DNA from: Ruegeria sp. HKCCA6707
GTDB lineage: Bacteria > Pseudomonadota > Alphaproteobacteria > Rhodobacterales > Rhodobacteraceae
Length of the DNA stretch: 64,000 nucleotides
Direction: 5' to 3'
Assembly: GCF_013033515.1 (NCBI RefSeq)
Contig: NZ_WQEG01000004.1
Coordinates: 62,001-126,000, forward strand
Shown piece by piece: positions 8,851 to 18,021 of this stretch. The position numbers and the translations under genes are program-made. The notes under the pieces are model-generated. The model did not search any database and had not been told where the DNA came from. It saw only the letters and a program-made list of their open reading frames with translations. Positions within the stretch are counted from its first letter, which is position 1; each line of letters starts with the position of its first letter.

Positions 8851-9639
8851 ATGTCGCAGGAAACTGTAGAAGCCGGAAATGACCGCAAATCCTATCGCAT
8901 CGATGCCGTGGCACGCGCGTTGCGCGTGATGGAGGCGCTGGCCGAGACTCCCGGCATCGGCGCAACGGCTTTGGCCGACAAGCTTGGGCTGACGAAATCG
9001 ATCGTGTTCCGCCTTTTGCAGACGCTGGAACAAGATGGCTATGTTCAACGCGATGAAGAGCGCGCGATCTATTCGCTGGGGTATCGCGTAGCACTTTTGG
9101 GTGAGCGCGTTGGGCGCGAAGGCGCGCTGTTACAGGTTGCCCGTCCGGTGATGGACGCCTTGCGTGATGACACGGGTGAAAACGTGAACCTCGTGATCCG
9201 CGAGGCCACCTCTTCTGTTGCCATCGCGACACGCGAAGGGCTGCATAGTATAAGGCTATTTGCTCAACCAGGCAGGCGCGGACCGCTCCATGCTGGTGGC
9301 GCTTCGATGCTGCTGCTGGCCTATGCCGAACCCAGTATTCGCGACAGTGTTCTGGCCAGCAAGCTTGAACAATTCAGCCCCCACACGATCACCGACCCGG
9401 ACAGATTGCGCGAGGTTTTGCTGCTGATCCGGGCCAATGGGTACAACGTGGCGATCAATGATCTGGATGACGGCGCCTTTTCGATCGCAGCGCCGATCAA
9501 GAACAGTGCCGGCGAGATTATCGCAGGCCTGTCGGTGGCGGGCGCGTCGGTTCGACTCGATGAGGTGCGGCGTGCAAGCTATATCGAAAAGGCGCTCACT
9601 GCCGCGAATGAGATCTCGGAAAAGCTGACATTGGGCTGA
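8851..9639 (+). CDS. IclR-family transcriptional regulator
   Basis: Transcription factor of 262 residues. The winged helix-turn-helix spans roughly residues 15-75 (VARALRVMEALAETPG, then LADKLGLTKSIVFRLLQTLE), and the IclR effector domain follows, ending EVRRASYIEKALTAANEISE. The open frame runs back through the operator gap, so the ATG at 8851, 37 bases after the second candidate operator, is taken as the start. It is divergent from the importer/hyu operon and followed by the peptidase gene. Shared palindromes at both promoters make it the likely local regulator; the effector is unknown. Confidence 0.92.
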   Translation: MSQETVEAGNDRKSYRIDAVARALRVMEALAETPGIGATALADKLGLTKSIVFRLLQTLEQDGYVQRDEERAIYSLGYRVALLGERVGREGALLQVARPVMDALRDDTGENVNLVIREATSSVAIATREGLHSIRLFAQPGRRGPLHAGGASMLLLAYAEPSIRDSVLASKLEQFSPHTITDPDRLREVLLLIRANGYNVAINDLDDGAFSIAAPIKNSAGEIIAGLSVAGASVRLDEVRRASYIEKALTAANEISEKLTLG

Positions 9640-9753
9640 TCCGGGCACGTGCTCAAGTTTTAGGCACTTTCCACTTTTCTTTCACACGCACCTCCTGGAC
9701 GGGGGCCTTGCGCGGAATCAATTTGTTCGTCAATGTTTTATTCAGCGCTACTG

Positions 9754-9772
9754 TGTTTCATTCAATAAAACA
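9754..9772. promoter_or_regulatory. Candidate IclR operator 3 before the peptidase gene
   Basis: TGTTTCATTCAATAAAACA pairs at eight of nine positions around a central C, and closely matches the sites at 8768 and 8796. It also lies in a larger perfect 12-bp inverted repeat, CAATGTTTTATT (9731-9742) with AATAAAACATTG (9764-9775). The site ends just before the GGAG ribosome-binding site of the peptidase, so occupancy would block expression. Confidence 0.55.
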
Positions 9773-9784
9773 TTGGAGATCCCC

Positions 9785-11512
9785 ATGACCCCCGAAGAAA
9801 CCGCATTGCTTGACCAGGTCGCGATTGATGAGCCCTGGGCTCTGGTCGAGAGTTTCGCAACCTTCAAGCGCGAACATCCCAACGACGTAAATCGCGGTAT
9901 GGATGAGGTGGTCGAACGACTGACCAAACACGGGGTCGAAGTGAACGTACACGAACCCGAGCTTTTCCTGAGCCTGCCCGGAGAGGCACGGGTCGAAGCA
10001 CAAGGCGTGACCTATCGTGCCAAACCTCCGGCATTCAGCGCCAATGCGCCGGACGGTTTTAGTGGCCCGCTGGTCTATATCCGGGGCACCACGAATATGG
10101 ACGAAGAGGATGCGTTCGAAAGCCAGCTTGAGGCCGGGCCCGAGATGGAAGCCCGCGTGCGCGGCAAGATTGTCCTGACCGAAGGCTTTGCCAGCCCCGC
10201 CATCATTTCTTTGATGGAAGGCTGCGGTGCCGTGGGCGTCATCGCCATCAATCCCGGCGTTGATATCCATTGGGGGATTTGCACCACTATCTGGGGTATC
10301 CCAAGTGCAAGTGACCTACATCGCAAGCCCGCAATCCCAGCAGCAGCGGTGAATATGGAGAGCGGCAAGGCGCTGATCGAGATTGCCAAAGCCGGAGGTG
10401 AGGCCACGATCTTTACCGAGATGGAAGAGGGTTGGTTCACCTCGAAACTGCCCGAAATCACGATCACCGGCTCTGAAGAGCCAGAAAAATACGTGCTGCT
10501 CCATGGCCATTTGGACAGCTGGGATGTAGGCGTCGGCGACAATGCCACGGGCGACGCGACCATGTTGGAAATCGCGCGCGTCCTCTGGGCCAATCGTGAC
10601 AAGCTGCGGCGCACGGTCAAGATCTGTTGGTGGCCAGGCCATTCGACCGGGCGATACGCAGGATCAACCTGGTATTCGGATACGTTTGCGCTGGACCTCG
10701 ATGAAAACTGCGTCGCGCAGGTGAATTGCGACAGTCCCGGCTGCCGCTGGGCCACTGAGTTCATAAATGTCTCGGTCATGTCCGAAGCGCATGATTTCTT
10801 GGCGAAGGTCATCAAGGATGTCGCCGGCAAAACGCTGCAGTCCGAACGTCCACATCGCGCGGGGGACTATTCGTTCAACGATATCGGCATCTCCAGCTAC
10901 TTGATGCTGTCCTCTGCCATGACCGACGCCCATCGGGAAGAGTTGGGATACTATGCGGTCGGCGGCTGCGGCATGAACATCGCGTGGCATACGGAAAACG
11001 ATACGCTCGAGATTGCCGACAAGGACATTCTGCTGCGCGATATCAAAGTCTATCTACTGGCCGTCTTCCGCAACGCCAATGCGGGCATCCTGCCCATGGA
11101 CTGGCGCGCCACGATGCACGAGTTTCAGGCGACCATCGCGGACTATCAGACGCAAGCGACTGATCATTTTGACCTGTCCAGAACCTCAACAGCCATCGCC
11201 GCCCTACTGGCCGACCTTGAGGCGTTCTATGAGCGCGCCCAAAGCGGGGCTATCCCGGAATCGGCGGCCAATCAGGTGATCCAGACCCTTGCGCGCATTC
11301 TGGTGCCTTTGAATTTCAACCGCTCGGATCGGTTCCGCCATGATCCGGCCCTGACGATCCCGCCTCTGCCCGCCCTGGAAGAGGCGACAAAGATCGCCAC
11401 GCGCGCAGAAACGCTTCGGGGCTTTTCGCGCACTGAACTGACACGAGGGCAAAACCATGTGATCGCGGGCCTCAGACGCGCGCAGAGCTTGATCAACACG
11501 GTTGGCACCTAA
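9785..11512 (+). CDS. M28-family peptidase with PA domain, altered active site
   Basis: Predicted zinc-dependent aminopeptidase-like hydrolase, 575 residues, with no clear signal peptide. A PA-like inserted domain covers about residues 100-200. M28 zinc ligands are visible: His in HGHLDSW (near 240), Asp in GVGDNATG, Asp in NCDSPG, and His in AWHTENDT near residue 400. The motif that normally carries the catalytic and metal-bridging Glu-Glu pair reads WWPGHSTGRYAGS, so both glutamates are missing. The ATG at 9785 has GGAG six bases upstream; an in-frame TTG four codons earlier overlaps that site. It lies behind the IclR gene and shares its operator, so it probably processes what the importer brings in. 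Mechanism and substrate are uncertain. Confidence 0.88.
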   Translation: MTPEETALLDQVAIDEPWALVESFATFKREHPNDVNRGMDEVVERLTKHGVEVNVHEPELFLSLPGEARVEAQGVTYRAKPPAFSANAPDGFSGPLVYIRGTTNMDEEDAFESQLEAGPEMEARVRGKIVLTEGFASPAIISLMEGCGAVGVIAINPGVDIHWGICTTIWGIPSASDLHRKPAIPAAAVNMESGKALIEIAKAGGEATIFTEMEEGWFTSKLPEITITGSEEPEKYVLLHGHLDSWDVGVGDNATGDATMLEIARVLWANRDKLRRTVKICWWPGHSTGRYAGSTWYSDTFALDLDENCVAQVNCDSPGCRWATEFINVSVMSEAHDFLAKVIKDVAGKTLQSERPHRAGDYSFNDIGISSYLMLSSAMTDAHREELGYYAVGGCGMNIAWHTENDTLEIADKDILLRDIKVYLLAVFRNANAGILPMDWRATMHEFQATIADYQTQATDHFDLSRTSTAIAALLADLEAFYERAQSGAIPESAANQVIQTLARILVPLNFNRSDRFRHDPALTIPPLPALEEATKIATRAETLRGFSRTELTRGQNHVIAGLRRAQSLINTVGT

Positions 11513-11530
11513 GGCGCCAATCTCCCTGTA

Positions 11531-13459
11531 TCAGGCTCGTTTTTCACCGATGGTGGCGATACCGAGAACCGAGAGAACTTTGGCCTCGATATGTTCGGCA
11601 TTCATGCCCGCCACCGCATACATGTCGGCGGGGCTGGCCTGGTCAATGAAAACATCCGGTAACACCATCGAGCGATATTTCAACCCGCGATCAAAGACGC
11701 GCTCGTCGGCCAAAAGCTGCGCGACATGGCTGCCAAACCCACCCACGGCGCCCTCTTCTATGGTAATCAGCGCCTCGTGATCTTCGGCCAGATCAAGGAT
11801 CAAGTCGCGGTCCAACGGTTTGGCAAATCGCGCGTCGGCGATGGTAGGCGTAATGCCACGGGCCGAAAGCGCCTCGGCGGCCTTCTGCACCTCGGACAGG
11901 CGGGTGCCAAACGACAGCAGCGCCACACGCGCGCCTTTTTGAATCATGCGGCCCTTGCCGATCTCCAGCACTTCGCCACGTTCGGGCAGATCAACACCAA
12001 CGCCTTCGCCACGCGGATAGCGGAAGGCGATGGGCCCCGCGTCATGTGCCACGGCGGTGGCGACCATATGCATCAGTTCAGCCTCATCCGCGGCGGCCAT
12101 CACAACCATGCCCGGCAGGTTGGCGAGGTAGGCAATGTCGAAAGAACCCGCATGGGTCGCCCCATCCGCGCCCACCAGACCTGCACGGTCGATGGCAAAG
12201 CGGACAGGCAGGCGCTGAATGGCGACGTCATGAACCACCTGATCATAGCCACGCTGCAAGAAGGTCGAATAGATCGCACAAAACGGCTTCATCCCGCCAG
12301 CGGCCAGTGCAGCCGAAAACGTTACACCATGCTGCTCGGCAATGGCCACATCGAAACAGCGGGACGGATAGCGTTCGGCAAAGAGGTTCAGCCCGGTGCC
12401 ATCGGGCATCGCGGCGGTGATCGCAACAATCTTGTCATCCCGCGCGGCTTCTTCGACCAGCGTCTTGCCAAAGACCGAAGTAAAGGACGGCGCGTTTGAA
12501 GGCGCCTTTTTCTGCTCACCCGTGACCACGTCGAACTTGGCCGTCGCGTGGCCCTTGTCACGCGCTTGCTCGGCAGGGGCGTATCCCTTACCTTTCTTGG
12601 TTAGCACATGTATCAGGATCGGCCCGGTAGCGCGCGCTTTGACCGTACGCAGAACCGGCAGCAACTGGTCCATATCGTGCCCGTCAATGGGGCCGAGATA
12701 GGAAAAGCCCAGCTCTTCAAACAAGGTTCCGCCAACAGCCATGCCTTTCAGCATCTCTTTGGCGCGCTTGGCGCCTTCGCGGAAGGGTTCCGGCAGCAGC
12801 GACACCGCACCTTTTGCGGCGGCTTTCAGATCATGGAACGGCTCTTCGGCATAGATCCGGGACAAATAGTTCGACAAGGCCCCCACCGGCGGCGCGATGC
12901 TCATCTCATTGTCGTTGAGGATCACGATCAGGCGTTTTCTCAGATGGCCCGCGTTGTTCATCGCCTCAAAAGCCATGCCTGCCGACATCGAGCCGTCACC
13001 GATCACCGCAATCGCGTCGCCCAGCCCTTCGGGCGTGACACCGCCCAGATCCCGCGCCACGGCAAAGCCCAGCGCCGCGCTGATCGACGTGCTGGAATGC
13101 GCCGCACCAAACGGGTCATATGGGCTTTCGCTGCGTTTGGTGAACCCGCTTAGCCCGTCTTTCATCCGCAATGTCCGAATCCGATCACGGCGTTCGGTGA
13201 GGATCTTGTGCGGATAGCACTGATGGCCAACATCCCAGATGATCTTGTCACGCGGCGTGTCAAACACGGCGTGCAGCGCTGTGGTCAGCTCGACCACACC
13301 CAACCCGGCACCCAAATGTCCACCCGTGACCGACACGGCCGAGATCGTCTCGGCCCGCAATTCACTGGCAAGCTGATGCAGTTGCGCGTCTGAAAACTGC
13401 TTGAGGTCCGCGGGGCGGTTCACAAGGTCCAACAGGGGCGTATTCGGGCGGTCAGACAT
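11531..13459 (-). CDS. dxs: 1-deoxy-D-xylulose-5-phosphate synthase
   Basis: Thiamine-diphosphate enzyme joining pyruvate and glyceraldehyde 3-phosphate in the first step of the MEP isoprenoid pathway. It has 642 residues, the usual length. The N-terminal [17 protein letters not shown] is present, the ThDP motif begins [20 protein letters not shown], and the transketolase-type [18 protein letters not shown] is near residue 370. It lies last in an hda-xseB-ispA-dxs operon, 14 bases after ispA, so precursor and prenyl chain synthesis are transcribed together. It converges on the peptidase gene with an 18-base gap. Confidence 0.97.
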   Translation of the reverse strand: MSDRPNTPLLDLVNRPADLKQFSDAQLHQLASELRAETISAVSVTGGHLGAGLGVVELTTALHAVFDTPRDKIIWDVGHQCYPHKILTERRDRIRTLRMKDGLSGFTKRSESPYDPFGAAHSSTSISAALGFAVARDLGGVTPEGLGDAIAVIGDGSMSAGMAFEAMNNAGHLRKRLIVILNDNEMSIAPPVGALSNYLSRIYAEEPFHDLKAAAKGAVSLLPEPFREGAKRAKEMLKGMAVGGTLFEELGFSYLGPIDGHDMDQLLPVLRTVKARATGPILIHVLTKKGKGYAPAEQARDKGHATAKFDVVTGEQKKAPSNAPSFTSVFGKTLVEEAARDDKIVAITAAMPDGTGLNLFAERYPSRCFDVAIAEQHGVTFSAALAAGGMKPFCAIYSTFLQRGYDQVVHDVAIQRLPVRFAIDRAGLVGADGATHAGSFDIAYLANLPGMVVMAAADEAELMHMVATAVAHDAGPIAFRYPRGEGVGVDLPERGEVLEIGKGRMIQKGARVALLSFGTRLSEVQKAAEALSARGITPTIADARFAKPLDRDLILDLAEDHEALITIEEGAVGGFGSHVAQLLADERVFDRGLKYRSMVLPDVFIDQASPADMYAVAGMNAEHIEAKVLSVLGIATIGEKRA

Positions 13460-13473
13460 TTGGCATTCCTGGC

Positions 13474-14340
13474 TTAGCTGTCCCGGGCAATAACGAAGCG
13501 AGCAGCCTGCTTCAAGGTTTCTGCCTTGGGGCCATAGCTGTCCAGCGCGGCACAGGCCTGATCGACAAGCTCGGCAGCGCGAGACTTGGCCTCATCCAGA
13601 CCCAACAGCGAAACAAAGGTTGCCTTGCCCGCGTCGGCATCTTTTTGCAGCCGCTTTCCTGCCTTTTCGGCATCTCCTTCTACATCCAAGATGTCATCAG
13701 CGATTTGAAAAGCAAGGCCAAGCGCCTGGGCATATTGGCGCAAGGGGGCCGGATCACTCTGGGCCAAGCGCGCGCCCGCACAGGCCGACCATTCGATCAG
13801 CGCTCCGGTTTTGCCCGCTTGCAAGCGAGTTATCTGGCCCAAAGTCAAAGGCTCTGCCGCGGTCTCGGCCGCGATATCCAATGCCTGCCCCTGAACCATC
13901 CCCTGCGCACCGCTGGCTTTCGCCAGTGTTAGAGCCAATCCAGCGCGAATTTCAGCCCCTCCGACCTCTGGTCGTGTGCAAAGCTCAAACGCCAAGGTTT
14001 GCAGCGCGTCCCCTGCCAGTACAGCAATCCCGTCATTCCATTTGACGTGCACCGTGGGGCGCCCACGGCGCAGGTCATCATCGTCCATGCAAGGCAGATC
14101 GTCATGCACCAAGGAATAGGCATGCAAGGCTTCGATCCCGGTCGCAGGCCAGATCGCACGCGTGGCATCAACATCATGCAAACGCGCGCTTTCCAACACC
14201 AGAAACCCGCGCAAGCGTTTGCCGCCTTGCGTGGCATACCCCATCGCACGTGCCACATCGATATCGTCCAGCGCACCCAGAACCAGATCGAACTGGGCCT
14301 GAATACGCGCGGCATCCTGCGCCAGAATTTCACGAAACAT
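13474..14340 (-). CDS. ispA: Polyprenyl (farnesyl) diphosphate synthase
   Basis: Chain-elongating prenyltransferase making farnesyl (or geranylgeranyl) diphosphate from isopentenyl diphosphate. It has 288 residues, typical for IspA. The first aspartate-rich motif is in [20 protein letters not shown] and the second in [26 protein letters not shown] is near residue 40. It starts one base after the xseB stop and is followed by dxs after 14 bases, an arrangement common in Rhodobacteraceae. Product length is not decided by these motifs alone. Confidence 0.95.
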   Translation of the reverse strand: MFREILAQDAARIQAQFDLVLGALDDIDVARAMGYATQGGKRLRGFLVLESARLHDVDATRAIWPATGIEALHAYSLVHDDLPCMDDDDLRRGRPTVHVKWNDGIAVLAGDALQTLAFELCTRPEVGGAEIRAGLALTLAKASGAQGMVQGQALDIAAETAAEPLTLGQITRLQAGKTGALIEWSACAGARLAQSDPAPLRQYAQALGLAFQIADDILDVEGDAEKAGKRLQKDADAGKATFVSLLGLDEAKSRAAELVDQACAALDSYGPKAETLKQAARFVIARDS

Positions 14341-14583
14341 TTACTGACCTTCGACAGGCGTTGTCCCGGTGGGCTGACCATCCGCGTTCAGAGTGATCGC
14401 GGCCACTTTCTCCTCGGCGCGCTTCAACTCATCCTCGCAGCGTTTCTTCAGCGCCGCCCCACGTTCATAAAGGGCAATCGACTGATCCAGTGCCACGTCG
14501 CCGCGCTCCAACTGGCCCACAACGGCCTCAAGCTCTTTCATCGCTTGTTCAAACGTCATCTGATCAACGGGGGTCTCGGTCAT
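14341..14583 (-). CDS. xseB: Exodeoxyribonuclease VII small subunit
   Basis: Small helical subunit of exonuclease VII, which degrades single-stranded DNA to short oligonucleotides. It has 80 residues and carries the family core FEQAMKELEAVVGQLERGDV, followed by LDQSIALYERGAALKKRCE. The start overlaps the deacetylase stop by ATGA, and ispA follows directly. The large subunit XseA is not in the window. Confidence 0.95.
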   Translation of the reverse strand: MTETPVDQMTFEQAMKELEAVVGQLERGDVALDQSIALYERGAALKKRCEDELKRAEEKVAAITLNADGQPTGTTPVEGQ

Positions 14584-15506
14584 CTTGCTGCCTTCATCAG
14601 TTCTTCCACATGGGCGCGTGTCGCTTCGGCCAATGCGTTCAGATCATACCCGCCTTCCAGAGTCGAGACGATACGTCCCTGACACAGCTCATTGGCGATC
14701 TTGCACAGCTGGGCTGTGATCCAGGCAAAATCACCGGTGGACCAGTTCAGATTGGCCAAAGGATCATCCTGATGCGCGTCAAAACCCGCCGAGATTATGA
14801 TCAATTCAGGCTTGAACGCTCGCAAACGGGGAAAGGCCTGCGCCTCATAGGCAGCACGCATCTCACCACCACCTGTTCCGGGGGCCAAAGGGATGTTCAA
14901 AACAGTTTCAAAGGCACCGGTCTCATCGGGCCGGCCCGATCCGGGCCACAGCGGCATCTGCTGGCTGGTGATCACCAAAGCGCGCCGCTCATCCCACAGC
15001 AGATCCTGCGTGCCATTGCCGTGATGCACATCGAAATCCACCACCGCTACACGGTTCAACCCGTGATGATCCAACGCGTGCTTCGCCGCCAAAGCCGCAT
15101 TGCCAAACAGACAAAACCCCATGGGCGTCTCGGATTCCGCATGGTGCCCCGGTGGACGAATGGCACAAAACGCATTCGTCGCCTCGCCGCCCAGAACCAG
15201 ATCAACCGCTCGTACCGCCGCCCCTGCCGCGCGATAGGCCGCATCCAGCGAGCCGGGAGACATGAACGTATCGCCGTCAATCTGCGCATAGCCCTCGGTT
15301 GGGCGCGTTGATTGTATCTCGCGAATATGGCTTTCGGGATGCACCCTCAGCAAATCATCATCCGCCGCCATCGGCGCTGTGACCCGCTTCAGCTCCAACC
15401 CCTCCAGCGCATGCAGCACGTGCTCCAACCGCGCCACTCGCTCGGGGTGACCCTCGGGCGTGACATGGTTCAGGCAATCGGCATGGGTCAAAAGCGCTGT
15501 GGTCAT
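14580..15506 (-). CDS. Histone-deacetylase-family acetyl hydrolase
   Basis: Zinc-dependent deacetylase of the HDAC/acetylpolyamine amidohydrolase superfamily, 308 residues. Catalytic His-His and neighbours are in RPPGHHAESETPMGFC. Zinc ligands are in VDFDVHHGNGTQDLLW and in ISAGFDAHQDDPLANL. The substrate is unknown; bacterial members act on acetylated polyamines, small metabolites or proteins. It opens the operon with xseB, ispA and dxs. A conserved-looking intergenic motif lies immediately before its start (15518-15541). Confidence 0.92.
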   Translation of the reverse strand: MTTALLTHADCLNHVTPEGHPERVARLEHVLHALEGLELKRVTAPMAADDDLLRVHPESHIREIQSTRPTEGYAQIDGDTFMSPGSLDAAYRAAGAAVRAVDLVLGGEATNAFCAIRPPGHHAESETPMGFCLFGNAALAAKHALDHHGLNRVAVVDFDVHHGNGTQDLLWDERRALVITSQQMPLWPGSGRPDETGAFETVLNIPLAPGTGGGEMRAAYEAQAFPRLRAFKPELIIISAGFDAHQDDPLANLNWSTGDFAWITAQLCKIANELCQGRIVSTLEGGYDLNALAEATRAHVEELMKAAR

Positions 15507-15517
15507 CGGGATCCCAT

Positions 15518-15541
15518 CTTCATCTGGCTAAAAATATCCTC
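15518..15541 (-). repeat. Dispersed intergenic motif, copy 1
   Basis: On the minus strand the motif GAGGATATTTTTAGCCAGAT, then GAAG, lies directly upstream of the deacetylase start. Related forms occur at 23153-23175 and 28298-28320 on the plus strand. Whether it is a regulatory or structural element is unknown. Confidence 0.4.
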
Positions 15542-15574
15542 GCCGAAGGCAAAAATCGCCGCACAGCGGCACAC

Positions 15575-16276
15575 TCAATCCGGCGCCAGCATATAGCCCG
15601 CGCCACGAACGGTCTGCAAATAACGGGGCTGTTTCGGGTCCTGCTCGATCTTGCGGCGCAATCGGGTGATTTGCACATCCACCGCCCTTTCCTGCGCCTG
15701 CCCTTTGTCGCGGCCCAGATCCTCGACCAGTTTCGCACGGCTGATCGCCTCACCCGGCTGGGCCGAGAAGATCTTCATCAACTGGCTTTCCGTTGCCGTC
15801 AGACGCACCGGGTCTTCGCCCTGCCACATCTCGCCCCGTTCGATGTCGTAACGGATTGGGCCCAGGTTCAGGATCTTTGCAATGGCCTCTTGCGCGGGTG
15901 CTTCCGGCATACGCCGAAGGATCGCATTGATCCGCAGCAACAACTCCTTAGGCTCAAACGGCTTTGCCAGATAATCATCCGCACCGGCCTCAAGCCCCGC
16001 AATCCGATGCTCGGTCTCGCCTTTGGCGGTCAGCAACAGGATCGGTGTGGCATTCGTTTCCCGCAAAGACCGCGTCAGGCTGACTCCGTCTTCGCCCGGC
16101 ATCATGACGTCCAGAACAATCAGATCAAAATCCAGCCCCGACAAGACCCGCCGCGCATGTGCGGCATCCCGCGCTGACGTCACCAGAAACCCGCTGCGCA
16201 CCAGAAATTTCTTGAGGAGGTCTCTGATCCGCTCATCATCGTCAATGATCAGCAGATGGGCGTCCTGTTCGCTCAT
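15575..16276 (-). CDS. petR: OmpR-type response regulator, PetR-like
   Basis: Two-component response regulator of 233 residues. The receiver domain has LIIDDDERIR at the N-terminus, the phospho-acceptor Asp in LIVLDVMMPGEDG, the Thr in LLTAKGE and the Lys in YLAKPFEPKEL. The C-terminal winged helix spans about residues 135-230 (VDVQITRLRRKIEQDPKQPR). The start overlaps the MarR stop by ATGA. A petP(MarR)-petR pair lies upstream of the bc1 operon in Rhodobacter capsulatus, where petR is needed for respiratory and photosynthetic growth. Here the pair is about 9 kb from petABC. No histidine kinase is adjacent. Confidence 0.85.
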   Translation of the reverse strand: MSEQDAHLLIIDDDERIRDLLKKFLVRSGFLVTSARDAAHARRVLSGLDFDLIVLDVMMPGEDGVSLTRSLRETNATPILLLTAKGETEHRIAGLEAGADDYLAKPFEPKELLLRINAILRRMPEAPAQEAIAKILNLGPIRYDIERGEMWQGEDPVRLTATESQLMKIFSAQPGEAISRAKLVEDLGRDKGQAQERAVDVQITRLRRKIEQDPKQPRYLQTVRGAGYMLAPD

Positions 16277-16785
16277 GAAGTCGTATCCCGCAATTTCGTG
16301 TAGGCATGACGCATATCAGCATCCATCATCGCTTCAAGCACTTTGCGAAAGCCCGCCACCGCATCCGGGCCTGCATCCTTATAGGCTGCCCGCATTCTCG
16401 CACGTTGCGCATCTGACAATTTCGCCTCCAACGCCTTTCCTTGTTCTGTTAGAAATAGGTGGCGTTCGCGTTTGTCCACTGTTCCGACCCGGCTTTCGAC
16501 CAAACCATCATCGATCAGACTGCGCAGGACCCGGTTCAAGGATTGCTTTGTCACACCCAAAATCGCCAACAGATTGTTCACCGTTGTACCCGGCGCTCGG
16601 TTGATGAAATGGATTGCCCGGTGGTGGGCCCGGCCATAGGCCATCTCGGTCAGAATGCGATCGGGATCGGCGGTAAAGCCGCGATATGCGAAGAACATCG
16701 CCTCAATGCCCTGACGCAGCTGCTCATCCGTCAGAAACAAAAGGCTTTCACCACCAAAGGCTGATGAGGGCCGGGTATCAGACAT
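16273..16785 (-). CDS. petP: MarR-family regulator, PetP-like
   Basis: Winged-helix transcription factor of 170 residues. The core reads AHHRAIHFINRAPGTTVNNL, followed by LLAILGVTKQSLNRVLRSLI, then the wing VGTVDKRERHLFLTEQGKAL. It is translationally coupled (ATGA) to the downstream response regulator, matching the petPR arrangement of Rhodobacter. The call of petP rests on this pairing as much as on the protein. It is divergent from ilvE. Confidence 0.8.
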   Translation of the reverse strand: MSDTRPSSAFGGESLLFLTDEQLRQGIEAMFFAYRGFTADPDRILTEMAYGRAHHRAIHFINRAPGTTVNNLLAILGVTKQSLNRVLRSLIDDGLVESRVGTVDKRERHLFLTEQGKALEAKLSDAQRARMRAAYKDAGPDAVAGFRKVLEAMMDADMRHAYTKLRDTTS

Positions 16786-16940
16786 GGTTTGCCTCGTATG
16801 TTTTGCGCCTCAGCTTATGTCAGTGATATTGACATTCCAAGGGCGCAGCGGTATCGAATCGCAGTTTTTGAGCAACATTATGTCCGAAACGGACCTAAAT
16901 GACGCAACAATCGGAAAACGTGCCGGTTCAGGAGGATAGC

Positions 16941-17807
16941 ATGGCGGGATATGACGATCGTGACGGAACCATCTGGTTGGATGGCAAGCTGGTACCCTGG
17001 CGCGAAGCCAATGTGCATATCCTGACCCATGCGATGCACTATGCCTCTTCCGTGTTCGAAGGAGAGCGCGCCTATAACGGCAAGATCTTCAAAAGCCGCG
17101 AGCATTCCGAGCGCCTGATTGCTTCGGCCGAGGCACTGGATATGCCGATGCCTTACACGGTGGACCAGATCGAAGCCGCAAAAGAAGAAGCTTTGAAAGC
17201 CAGCGGTTTGCAGGACGCCTATGTGCGTGCCCTGGTTTGGCGCGGTTCGGGTGAAGATATGGGCGTGGCGTCGGCGAAAAACCCGGTACGGATGGCCATC
17301 GCCGTCTGGCCCTGGGGCGCCTATTACGGCGACGCCAAATTCGAAGGGGCGAAGCTGGATATCGCGGAATGGAAGCGCCCCAGCCCCGAAACCATCCCGG
17401 TTCACGCCAAAGCAGCCGGGCTTTACATGATCTGCACCATCTCAAAGCACAAGGCCGAGGCCAAAGGTTGTTCGGACGCGTTGTTCTTGGATTGGCGCGG
17501 TTACGTGGCCGAAGCAACCGGGGCCAACGTCTTTTTCGTGAAAGACGGCGAGGTTCATACCCCCTTGGCCGATTGTTTTCTGAACGGCATCACCCGCCAG
17601 ACCGTGATCCAGATGCTGAAAGACAAAGGCATCACCGTACATGAACGCCGGATCAAACCCGAAGAAATGGCCGAGTTCGAGCAATGCTGGTTGACCGGCA
17701 CCGCAGCCGAGGTCACCCCTGTGGGCCAGATTGGGGAGTATACCTTCGAGGTCGGCGACCTGACCCGCGAGATCGCGGAAGACTACGAAAAACTGGTTCG
17801 GTCATAA
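16941..17807 (+). CDS. ilvE: Branched-chain amino acid aminotransferase
   Basis: PLP-dependent class IV aminotransferase making leucine, isoleucine and valine from their 2-oxo acids, 288 residues. Fold-type IV features are HAMHYASSVFEGERAY near residue 30, the Lys in VHAKAAGLY near residue 160 and NGITRQTVIQ near residue 220. An ATG 14 codons upstream is open, but AGGAGG lies six bases before the ATG at 16941, which decides the start. A strong terminator follows. Confidence 0.95.
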   Translation: MAGYDDRDGTIWLDGKLVPWREANVHILTHAMHYASSVFEGERAYNGKIFKSREHSERLIASAEALDMPMPYTVDQIEAAKEEALKASGLQDAYVRALVWRGSGEDMGVASAKNPVRMAIAVWPWGAYYGDAKFEGAKLDIAEWKRPSPETIPVHAKAAGLYMICTISKHKAEAKGCSDALFLDWRGYVAEATGANVFFVKDGEVHTPLADCFLNGITRQTVIQMLKDKGITVHERRIKPEEMAEFEQCWLTGTAAEVTPVGQIGEYTFEVGDLTREIAEDYEKLVRS

Positions 17808-17816
17808 CGTTAAAGG

Positions 17817-17839
17817 CCCCCGCTTCGGCGGGGGTTTTT
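17817..17839 (+). terminator. Rho-independent terminator after ilvE
   Basis: Perfect 7-bp GC stem, CCCCCGC paired with GCGGGGG around a TTCG tetraloop, followed by TTTTT. It begins nine bases after the ilvE stop. Confidence 0.93.
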
Positions 17840-17902
17840 GATTCTGGGCAACGCGCGCCTTGGCGTACCTACGGCATCGACAACTAGACGCGTTATCCAC
17901 AA

Positions 17903-17931
17903 CTGTCATAAGATCATTGTGATACTTTCAC
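17903..17931 (+). promoter_or_regulatory. Possible Pho-box-like half-sites before phoD
   Basis: CTGTCAT at 17903-17909 and CTTTCAC at 17925-17931 lie 22 bases apart, twice the 11-bp period of alphaproteobacterial PHO boxes. The middle repeat (17914-17920) is degenerate, so the match is weak. A phosphate-controlled promoter would suit the downstream phosphatase. Confidence 0.3.
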
Positions 17932-18021
17932 GAAACTGAGCCCAATGTTTTACAAATGGCGGCTCTTTTCCGCTCGCCAACCGCGTGACCTGCACCAAGG
18001 TCCCAACCCAGGAGAGCCCTC

